A program made the translations under genes and the position numbers. 16,312 bases of DNA from Actinomycetes bacterium (GTDB taxonomy: Bacteria; Actinomycetota; Acidimicrobiia; Acidimicrobiales; Microtrichaceae), in contig JAFAFZ010000252.1 of NCBI GenBank assembly GCA_023423215.1, positions 1 to 16,312 of the forward strand, read 5' to 3'. Positions 1 through 6,003 of this stretch are shown piece by piece; the stretch's first letter is position 1, and each line of letters starts with the position of its first letter. Below the pieces are notes generated by a model. The model did no database searches. It was not told where the DNA came from and worked only from the letters and a program-made list of their open reading frames with translations.

Positions 1-42
1 GCCCCCCCGGGGCGGGCGGGCCGCCCCCCCCCCCCCCGGGGG
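1..42. repeat. GC homopolymer tract at the window edge
   Basis: This stretch consists of runs of C and G only: seven Cs, four Gs, two GGG triplets, then 14 consecutive Cs (24-37) and five Gs (38-42). It could fold into a very GC-rich hairpin and lies about 90 bases beyond the stop of the substrate-binding protein gene. The long mononucleotide run at the end of a sequence is also typical of an assembly or sequencing artefact. The rest of the region to position 134 shows no credible gene. Confidence 0.6.
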
Positions 43-134
43 TCGAGGAACGGTGGCCGAGCGAGGTCCTGGCTGCCCGGCCGACCGTTCAGCTGATGGG
101 GTGCTGGCGGTCGTTGGTCGTCACGCCGTGGCGC

Positions 135-1544
135 TCACCGAGTTGGGTCCACCACCCCTTCGCCGATGCCCTGTGTCACCTCGACGACGTCGCCGCAGTG
201 GAAGCCACCCTCGTCGTCGTCCTCGCCACCGATCTCCGGGTAGAGGCGCTCGAACTTCCCGTCCTCCACGGTCAGCAACATGGTGCACGGGTTGGCGATC
301 GCGTCCGGCCCCTGCTCGGGGTCGGACGGACCGTGCAGGCCGCCGCCGGTCCAGTCCTCGACTGCGGACGCCTCGGTGAGGATGCAGTCCCGCGTGAGCA
401 CGCCGTCGTTGCTCTCGCCGCACGCGTTCGCCGCGGTGACGAACAGCAGCCAGGCCGACATCGAGTCGATGCCGAGCAGCGCTTTGGTGCCGTCCGGCGA
501 GTACCGGTCCATCAACTCCAGGTACTTCTGCGTGGCCGGCCACTCGTCGGCTTCTTCGAAGGGGTGGCTGTACATGCGGATCGCTGAGCCCTCGACGACT
601 TCGTTCCCGGCGCTGAAGAGCAGGTCCTCGTAGGCCGTTCCCTCGAGCAGGGGGCGGCCGGTCCAGCCCTGCTGGCGCATGAAGGTCAGCGTCTTCGCGA
701 GATCGCCGGTGTCGCCGACCCACGTGATCGCGGTGGGGTCGTCCTCGAGGATCGACAACGCGAGCGGGTTCCAGTCCGTCGTGCCCACCACGGGGTACGA
801 CAGGTCGCCGACCTGTTGCATCGTGTCGAGGTCCTCCACGATCGCCTCGTACTTGAGCTTGGGGATCTCCAGCGACGGGATGTCGCCGTTGATGACCGTC
901 CAGCGCGTCGCGTCATCCGGGTAGAGCTCGATGAAGTCGGCGATCCATGCGCTGCCCGTCGTGTCCGACGGGTTCGGGATCGGCTGCACCATGCCGTTCG
1001 ACTCCGCCTTCTCGGTCGACACGGCGTACGCGGGGATGTCGATCATCCCGCACTGGTGGAAGTCGCTGCCCTCCTTGCCGGAGAACTGCAGGTTGTCCTG
1101 TGCCATGCCGCCGCCGACCATCGCGAAGACGTCGGTGCATGCGGTCGTCATGGCGGCCTCGACCTCGAACAGCGCAGCGGGGAGGTCGACGATCTCGATC
1201 TCGAGGCCACCGACGCCGCCCTGAGCGTTGCACCACTCGACGAAGGCCACCGACGAATCCCAGATCGTCCGCTGGAGGCCCGGACGGATCTCGGAGGTCC
1301 GGTCGTTGCCGACACCGATGTAGAGCTTGTCGGTCCCGAGGCCGGCCTCGTCGGGGTCGACCGTCAGCTCGCCCGGTCCGCACGGCGACGTCAGATCGCC
1401 GAAGTCGGCGTCGCTCCCGCCACCCTCGGCAACGGACACCGCGGTGGTCTCGGTGTCCTCGGCCGTGTCGGAGCTGTCGCCCTGTGCGCCACACGCCGTG
1501 CAGACCAGCACGAGCGCGGCGAGTGCAGCTGCGAACTTGCGCAT
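135..1544 (-). CDS. ABC transporter substrate-binding lipoprotein (branched-chain amino acid / Peripla_BP_6 type)
   Basis: A 469-residue extracytoplasmic solute receptor. The N-terminus has a short basic start (MRK), a hydrophobic stretch (residues 4-14) and a lipobox-like CTAC with the probable lipidated Cys18, followed by an acidic Ser/Thr/Asp/Glu linker. The position before the usual lipobox small residues is Cys rather than Leu, which is unusual. The mature part follows the type I periplasmic-binding fold of Leu/Ile/Val- or amide-binding receptors: an opening KLYIGVGND strand, a region around AFVEWCNAQGGVGG (the usual INAxGGVxG signature), and later DSMSAWLLFVTAANAC. I chose the ATG at 1544 because GGGGGAG lies just upstream; an in-frame ATG at 1565 has no comparable site. 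No permease or ATPase genes are in the window; they may lie beyond its left end. The ligand cannot be read from the sequence. The gene is divergent from the NTF2-like gene and separated from it by a palindrome. Confidence 0.88.
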   Translation of the reverse strand: MRKFAAALAALVLVCTACGAQGDSSDTAEDTETTAVSVAEGGGSDADFGDLTSPCGPGELTVDPDEAGLGTDKLYIGVGNDRTSEIRPGLQRTIWDSSVAFVEWCNAQGGVGGLEIEIVDLPAALFEVEAAMTTACTDVFAMVGGGMAQDNLQFSGKEGSDFHQCGMIDIPAYAVSTEKAESNGMVQPIPNPSDTTGSAWIADFIELYPDDATRWTVINGDIPSLEIPKLKYEAIVEDLDTMQQVGDLSYPVVGTTDWNPLALSILEDDPTAITWVGDTGDLAKTLTFMRQQGWTGRPLLEGTAYEDLLFSAGNEVVEGSAIRMYSHPFEEADEWPATQKYLELMDRYSPDGTKALLGIDSMSAWLLFVTAANACGESNDGVLTRDCILTEASAVEDWTGGGLHGPSDPEQGPDAIANPCTMLLTVEDGKFERLYPEIGGEDDDEGGFHCGDVVEVTQGIGEGVVDPTR

Positions 1545-1571
1545 GTTCTCCCCCCGGAGGTTCATGACGGT

Positions 1572-1599
1572 GTTATCGTCGTCGTAACGACGTTATAAC
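1572..1599. promoter_or_regulatory. Imperfect palindrome, candidate operator between divergent genes
   Basis: The interval has GTTAT at one end and ATAAC at the other, with a core of CGTCGT and ACGACG arms around a central base (read on the minus strand). It lies 28 bp upstream of the substrate-binding protein start and about 75 bp upstream of the NTF2-like gene, where an operator would be expected. Its sequence does not resemble the TTGACT-type palindromes elsewhere in the window, so a different regulator would be involved. TATAAC-like hexamers inside it could also serve as -10 elements. Confidence 0.4.
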
Positions 1600-1674
1600 G
1601 GAGCGGGGGGTCGGTCGCCAGTGCTGGTCCGAAACTTCTCGGTCCGTTGCTCGATGGCTTTCCCGGGGGACGAC

Positions 1675-2142
1675 ATGACCGACATCACGCTCGCTGACGT
1701 GCAGGATCTGCTCGCTCGCTGGTGGTTCAACTACGACAACGGGACCTTCGACGTCCTGCCCGGGCTGCTGACCGATGACACGGAGTTGCGGGTTCGCACG
1801 GATTCGGGCACCACCGACTACGAGGACTTCATCCGGGCGGACGTCACCGGTCGGGACGACGTGATGGCGTGGCAGCGGCAGCACCGGTTGGACAGCCCGT
1901 ACCCCCTGCGCCACAACGGGACGAACATCCACTTGGTCGGCACCGATGGCGAGGACGTGCTCTTCGCCTCGTACCTGCACGTGACCCAGGTCGAGAGCGT
2001 GCTGCCGGTCGGGGTGTCGAGCGCCATCGTCACCGGATCGGTCCGACGGGTGGACGGGAAGGTCCAGCTCGCGTCGATGGACGTCACGCTCGACATGACC
2101 GCGTCGGTGCCCTATCGCGAGGCGCGGGGCGAGGTGCTGTGA
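1675..2142 (+). CDS. NTF2/SnoaL-like small protein
   Basis: A 155-residue protein resembling the SnoaL_4/NTF2-like fold. An N-terminal helical part (residues 6-34, with the WWFNYDNGTFD segment typical of 'one Asp after the aromatic helix' members) is followed by strands around RHNGTNIHLVGTDGEDVLFASYLHV (79-103) and a final strand pair near GSVRRVDGKVQL. This fold occurs in cyclases, dehydratases, isomerases and small subunits of ring-hydroxylating oxygenases; which applies here cannot be told. I chose the ATG at 1675 because GGGGGA lies five bases upstream; an earlier in-frame GTG at 1621 has no ribosome site. It precedes the acyl-CoA dehydrogenase genes on the same strand, but a 92-base gap with its own promoter suggests separate control. 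It may still act in the same pathway. Confidence 0.75.
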   Translation: MTDITLADVQDLLARWWFNYDNGTFDVLPGLLTDDTELRVRTDSGTTDYEDFIRADVTGRDDVMAWQRQHRLDSPYPLRHNGTNIHLVGTDGEDVLFASYLHVTQVESVLPVGVSSAIVTGSVRRVDGKVQLASMDVTLDMTASVPYREARGEVL

Positions 2143-2208
2143 CGAGCCGACCCGAGGTCGCTGACGTTCGACCCGAGCGGGCATCGGATGTGGCCCAGAC
2201 CGCAACGC

Positions 2209-2228
2209 TTGACTGAGTCCAGTAGTCT
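2209..2228 (+). promoter_or_regulatory. MarR-type operator plus -10 box ahead of the acyl-CoA dehydrogenase operon
   Basis: TTGACTGAGTCCA (2209-2221) matches the palindrome TTGACT-N-AGTCAA with one mismatch. One base after it comes TAGTCT (2223-2228), a TANNNT -10 box, and exactly six bases later the ATG at 2235. This implies a leaderless transcript whose -35/-10 spacer is occupied by the operator, a typical repression geometry. Three related palindromes occur at 5093, 8808 and 10915. Confidence 0.6.
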
Positions 2229-2234
2229 GGGGTC

Positions 2235-3410
2235 ATGCACATCGCCTACGACCGTGACGAGCAGGAGCTGCGCGACCGGCTCCGTGCGTACTACGCCGAC
2301 CTCTTGGACGCCTCGACCGTCGCCGAGCTGAACGGCTCCAAGGGTGTCGGGGCGACGGTGCGGCGTGTCGTGCGGCGCATGGGTGTCGACGGCTGGTTGG
2401 GCATCGGGTGGCCCACCGAGTACGGCGGGCAGGGTCGCACCGCGGTCGAGCAGTTCATCTTCTTCGACGAGTCGATGCGGGCCGGCGCTCCCGTCCCCAT
2501 GATCATGATCAACTCGGTCGCTCCCACCCTGATGGAGTACGGCAGCGACGAGCAGAAGGCCGAGTTCCTCCCGAAGATCCTCGGCGGCGAGGTCCACTTC
2601 TGCGTCGGGTACAGCGAACCGGAGGCAGGCAGCGACCTCGCCTCGCTCCGGACCCGAGCCGTGCGCGACGGCGACGAGTGGGTCATCACCGGACAGAAGA
2701 TGTGGACGAGCCTCGCCAGCGACGCCGACTACTGCTGGCTCGCTGCACGTACGGGAGAAGACGGGTCGAGGCACAAGGGCATCTCGATCTTCATCGTGCC
2801 GCTGGACGCGCCGGGCATCGAGCGGACCGAGCTCGACCTCCTCGTCGACCACGACCTGTGTGCCGTGCACTACGACGACGTGCGCATCCCGGCCGACTCG
2901 CTCGTGGGGGAGGAGAACCGCGGCTGGCGCCTGATCACCAGCCAGCTGAACCACGAACGCGTCACGCTGTGCAGCCCCGGGATGGCAGAGCACACCCTGC
3001 ACGAGGTGATCTCGTGGGCGAAGGCGAACCACCTGCCGGACGGTCGCCGGATCATCGACCAGGAATGGGTGCAGCTGAACCTGGCCCGGGCCTACGCGGG
3101 CTTCGAGTACCTGCGGCTGCTGAACTGGCGGATCGCGTGGGCCGCCGCGCACGACGAGCTCCCGGTCGCGGACGCGAGCTCGATCAAGGTGTTCGGCACC
3201 GAGCACTACCTGTCGACCTTCCGCCTCCTCATGGAGATCGTCGGCGAGCGGGTCTACCTCGTCGACGGTTCACCCGGATCGATCGAGGGATCGCGACTCG
3301 AGGACCTGTACCGAGGCCTCGTCGCGCTCACCTTCGCCGGCGGCGCGAACGAGCTGCAGCGAGACCTGATCGCCACGTTCGGTGCCGGCATGCCGATGGC
3401 GACCCGCTGA
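2235..3410 (+). CDS. Acyl-CoA dehydrogenase, FadE29 (ChsE2)-like catalytic subunit
   Basis: A 391-residue flavoprotein subunit expected to introduce an alpha,beta double bond into an acyl-CoA. It closely resembles in layout mycobacterial FadE29, one half of the heteromeric steroid side-chain acyl-CoA dehydrogenase. Visible family signatures are MGVDGWLGIGWPTEYGG (50-65), the flavin/substrate segment GYSEPEAGSDLASLRT (125-140), WVITGQKMWTS (149-159), and LNHERVTL with Glu241 at the helix-G position used as the catalytic base in isovaleryl-CoA-type dehydrogenases. The C-terminal YEGT-type glutamate is absent (TFAGGANE instead), and the RxxFG flavin motif is missing here but present in the next gene, so the two proteins should form one active site together. 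The gene is followed after 12 bases by its partner. Its start lies at a leaderless-type position, six bases after a -10 box. The substrate is unknown; a polycyclic or branched acyl-CoA is plausible by family. Confidence 0.9.
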   Translation: MHIAYDRDEQELRDRLRAYYADLLDASTVAELNGSKGVGATVRRVVRRMGVDGWLGIGWPTEYGGQGRTAVEQFIFFDESMRAGAPVPMIMINSVAPTLMEYGSDEQKAEFLPKILGGEVHFCVGYSEPEAGSDLASLRTRAVRDGDEWVITGQKMWTSLASDADYCWLAARTGEDGSRHKGISIFIVPLDAPGIERTELDLLVDHDLCAVHYDDVRIPADSLVGEENRGWRLITSQLNHERVTLCSPGMAEHTLHEVISWAKANHLPDGRRIIDQEWVQLNLARAYAGFEYLRLLNWRIAWAAAHDELPVADASSIKVFGTEHYLSTFRLLMEIVGERVYLVDGSPGSIEGSRLEDLYRGLVALTFAGGANELQRDLIATFGAGMPMATR

Positions 3411-3422
3411 GGAGGCCCGGAC

Positions 3423-4550
3423 ATGGACTTCGACCTGACCGACGAGCAGACCGCCGTCACCGAACTGGCCGCACGACTCCTCGGCGACCTGTCGACACCC
3501 GATGCGCTCCGCGCCATCGAGCGCAGCGACCCCGATCGGTTCGACCGCTCGCTCTGGTTGGCGATGGCTGACGCCGGCATCCTCGGCCTCGTCGCCCCGG
3601 AAGCGGTGGGGGGTGCAGGACTGGGGCTGGTCGAGCTCTGCATGGTGCTGCGCGAGGTCGGCCGACGGACCGCCGCCGTGCCGGCGTTCGCGACGCTCGC
3701 ACTCGGCGTGCTCCCGGTCGCCCGCCACGGCACCCCTGCACAGATCGAGCGCATCCTCGGACCCGTGCTCGCCGGCGACACCATCGTGACGACCGCGGTC
3801 TCGCAGTCCTCGGGGGATCCGAGGCAGCCGTCGATCCTCGCTCGGCGGCAGGGGTCGTCCTGGGTCATCGACGGATCGTGCAGCAACGTGTGGGCCGGCA
3901 CGATCGCCTCGGTCGTGCTCGTCCCGGCGCGCACCGACGAGGGGCCCGCCGTGTTCATCGTCGATGCCGCGCGAGCTGGCATCGGCATCGAGCGCCAAGC
4001 GACCACGAGCGGCACGCCGCAAGCGCTGCTCACCTTCGCCGGCGTGACGGTCGACGACACCGACGTCCTCGGATCGGTCGAGCACGGAGCGTCGATCCTG
4101 GGGGACCTGGTCGATCGGGCGACCGTCGCCAGCTGCGCCGTGATGTCCGGCGTCGCGGCCGAAGCCGTCCGCCTGACCGGCGCGTACACGACCGAGCGCC
4201 ACCAGTTCGGGCGACCGATCGCCGGCTTCCAGGCCGTCACCCAACGTGCCGGTGACGCGTACGTCGATGCGCAGGCGATCGAGCTGACCATGCTCCAGGC
4301 AGCGTGGCGCCTCGACGTCGGGCTGCCCGCCGATCGCGAGGTCGCCGTCGCCAAGTTCTACGCCGCCGAGGCGGGCCAGGACGTGGTCCTCGCCGCTCAG
4401 CACCTCCACGGTGGCACGGGCGTCGATCGCGACTATCCGTTGCACCGCTACTTCCTGCTCGCGAAGCAGCTCGAGCTGTTCCTGGGCGGCGCGTCACGGC
4501 AGCTGCTCCGCCTCGGGGCGTTGCTCGCCGAGGAGGAGCCCGGTCGGTGA
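3423..4550 (+). CDS. Acyl-CoA dehydrogenase, FadE28 (ChsE1)-like partner subunit
   Basis: A 375-residue acyl-CoA dehydrogenase-fold protein resembling FadE28. It opens with MDFDLTDEQTAV and carries the flavin-binding motifs missing from the preceding gene: RHQFGRPIAGFQAV (259-272) and QHLHGGTGVDRDYPLHRYF (326-344). The helix-G segment reads VDRATVASCAV (230-240), so the catalytic glutamate found in the partner is not there, and the C-terminal base position is LGGASRQ. The two genes are thus complementary, as in alpha2beta2 steroid-type acyl-CoA dehydrogenases with one FAD per heterodimer. A GGAGG site seven bases ahead of the ATG and the 12-base gap indicate co-translation with the first subunit. 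Alone this protein is unlikely to be active. Confidence 0.9.
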   Translation: MDFDLTDEQTAVTELAARLLGDLSTPDALRAIERSDPDRFDRSLWLAMADAGILGLVAPEAVGGAGLGLVELCMVLREVGRRTAAVPAFATLALGVLPVARHGTPAQIERILGPVLAGDTIVTTAVSQSSGDPRQPSILARRQGSSWVIDGSCSNVWAGTIASVVLVPARTDEGPAVFIVDAARAGIGIERQATTSGTPQALLTFAGVTVDDTDVLGSVEHGASILGDLVDRATVASCAVMSGVAAEAVRLTGAYTTERHQFGRPIAGFQAVTQRAGDAYVDAQAIELTMLQAAWRLDVGLPADREVAVAKFYAAEAGQDVVLAAQHLHGGTGVDRDYPLHRYFLLAKQLELFLGGASRQLLRLGALLAEEEPGR

Positions 4551-4601
4551 GCCGTCCTGGTCAGTACGATCGCGGCTCGCGCCGATCGAAGAGGAGCAGG
4601 G

Positions 4602-5084
4602 ATGCCGCAGCGGGTAGGTGAGGGTCGGGCGGAGCACGTCGACGACGAGCTCCTCGCTGCCGTGCAACGGCTCGGCCGCCTGATGGCGAGTCGCCAGGTC
4701 TCGAGCCGGATCGCCGAGGTCGCCGGCGTCGACATCAGCCAGCAAGGCGTGCAGATCGTCCGTGCCCTGTCGCGCGACGGCGAGTGCACCATCGCGGGAC
4801 TGGCAGCGGCAGCTCACATGGACATCTCGGCGGTGAGTCGTCAGCTTCGGCCCCTCGAGGAGGCCGGCCTCGTCGGGCGATCCGCTGCCGCCGACGACGG
4901 GAGGGTTGCGCTCGTCGCGCTCACCCCGAGCGGGAAACGGGTCGGCCGTCGGATCCGCGAGGTCGGACTCCGCCACCTCGATGAGTCGCTGGCCGGATGG
5001 TCAGAGCGTGACCGCGCCCAGCTCGCTCGGCTGCTGACCCGATTCGTGGCCGACATGCAGTCGACCGGCATCCCTGGTGCTTGA
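4602..5084 (+). CDS. MarR-family transcriptional regulator, probable repressor of the TTGACT-palindrome regulon
   Basis: A 160-residue winged-helix regulator. The helix-turn-helix is at about residues 61-87 (CTIAGLAAAAHMDISAVSRQLRPLEEAGL, with the recognition helix after MDIS). The wing contains the family hallmark DDGR at 98-101, followed by VALVALTPSGKRV. Flanking helices (11-40 and 114-153) would form the dimer interface. GAGGAG five bases upstream supports the ATG at 4602. The gene lies 51 bases after the acyl-CoA dehydrogenase pair, probably in the same operon although TACGAT (4565-4570) might give an internal promoter, and eight bases before a perfect TTGACT-C-AGTCAA palindrome. That it binds this palindrome and the three related ones is inference from position and from the short symmetric sites usual for MarR proteins. 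The inducer is unknown; many MarR proteins in catabolic clusters respond to acyl- or aroyl-CoA. Confidence 0.88.
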   Translation: MPQRVGEGRAEHVDDELLAAVQRLGRLMASRQVSSRIAEVAGVDISQQGVQIVRALSRDGECTIAGLAAAAHMDISAVSRQLRPLEEAGLVGRSAAADDGRVALVALTPSGKRVGRRIREVGLRHLDESLAGWSERDRAQLARLLTRFVADMQSTGIPGA

Positions 5085-5092
5085 CCGAACAC

Positions 5093-5121
5093 TTGACTCA
5101 GTCAATGAGTTGACCTAGACA
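5093..5121 (+). promoter_or_regulatory. Perfect TTGACTCAGTCAA operator with overlapping promoter
   Basis: TTGACTCAGTCAA (5093-5105) is a perfect 6+1+6 palindrome. Its left half TTGACT reads as a near-consensus -35, followed after exactly 17 bases by TAGACA (5116-5121), a weaker -10. The GTG start at 5128 comes six bases later, implying a leaderless transcript. No other ribosome-binding site precedes the GTG. A protein bound to the palindrome would cover the -35. Confidence 0.65.
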
Positions 5122-5127
5122 GGGCGC

Positions 5128-5991
5128 GTGTCCGCGCTGCCCGACATCGGTGTGATCGACCTCATGATGGGAACCCGTGCGCCCGATGCCGGCCAGTACG
5201 AGTTCCTGGCCCGACAGCTGCGCGACGCCGGATCGAAGTCGATGACGTTCCCTGCGGGCTACATGTTCAAGGACGTGCCCCGGGCTGAGGGCGATCTCGA
5301 AGGTGCCGCGCTGCTCCTGCCGCACATGGACCGGTTCGGCGTCGAGCGAGCGCTGATCAACGTGAGCGACAGCAACGAGGCGGCCAAGAGCTCGCTGCAG
5401 AACCACCCGGATCGGTTCATCGCCTCCTTCCAGGTCGACCCGAACGCGCGGATGGACGGCGTCAGGGCGCTCGTCGATGCCTACGAACGGTGGGGTGTGC
5501 GGGCCGCGACGGCCTTCCCTGCCGGCTACTCGCCGCAGGTGCCGATCAGCGACCGGCGCATGTACCCGATCTACGCCAAGTGCGTGGAGCTCGGCATCGC
5601 GATGATCGTGAACGCCGGAGTCCCCGGGCCGCGAGTCCCGATGGCGTGCCAGGACGTCGCGCACTTCGACGAGGTCTGCTACGACTTCCCCGAGCTCACG
5701 ATCGTCATGCGACACGGCGGCGAGCCGTGGGAAGCGCTCGCAGTGAAGCTGATGCTCAAGTGGCCCGGGCTCCACTACATGACCTCCGGGTTCGCACCGC
5801 GCTACTACCCGCAGGCGATCATCGACTACGCCAACACCCGCGGTGCCGACAAGGTGCTCTACGCCGGCTACTTCCCGATGGGCCTGAGCCTCGAGCGCAT
5901 CTTCACCGAACTCCCCCACGTGCCGTTCGCCGAGGGCGTCTGGCCGAAGTTCCTCCGACACAACGCCGAGCGTGTGCTCGGACTCGACTGA
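5128..5991 (+). CDS. Amidohydrolase-2-fold protein lacking most metal ligands
   Basis: A 287-residue TIM-barrel protein of the Amidohydro_2 (ACMSD/gamma-resorcylate decarboxylase-like) superfamily. Recognisable parts are the N-terminal strand VIDLMMG, a DRFIASFQVDPNA segment (95-107), RHGGEPW (195-201), and the C-terminal KFLRHNAERVLGL (274-286). In active members the first strand carries HxH, a later strand has a His before a Gly, and the last strand has a GSD aspartate. Here these read DLM (11-13), VNAG (Asn162) and AGYFP (Tyr248), so only His196 survives. Metal-dependent hydrolysis therefore seems unlikely; a lyase, hydratase or binding role is possible. The start is a GTG, supported by the leaderless promoter upstream and by the homologous strand beginning there. 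It is 12 bases ahead of the ColD-like gene and surely co-transcribed with it. Confidence 0.82.
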   Translation: MSALPDIGVIDLMMGTRAPDAGQYEFLARQLRDAGSKSMTFPAGYMFKDVPRAEGDLEGAALLLPHMDRFGVERALINVSDSNEAAKSSLQNHPDRFIASFQVDPNARMDGVRALVDAYERWGVRAATAFPAGYSPQVPISDRRMYPIYAKCVELGIAMIVNAGVPGPRVPMACQDVAHFDEVCYDFPELTIVMRHGGEPWEALAVKLMLKWPGLHYMTSGFAPRYYPQAIIDYANTRGADKVLYAGYFPMGLSLERIFTELPHVPFAEGVWPKFLRHNAERVLGLD

Positions 5992-6003
5992 CAGGAGCCA
6001 GAG

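Noticed and set aside
816..1598. Plus-strand open frame opposite the substrate-binding protein
   Set aside because: It is antisense to a gene with signal peptide, lipobox and receptor fold; no ribosome site or domain was seen.
1575..1599. A fifth copy of the TTGACT regulon palindrome ahead of the substrate-binding protein
   Set aside because: The arms are CGTCGT/ACGACG with GTTAT/ATAAC ends and do not fit TTGACT-N-AGTCAA.
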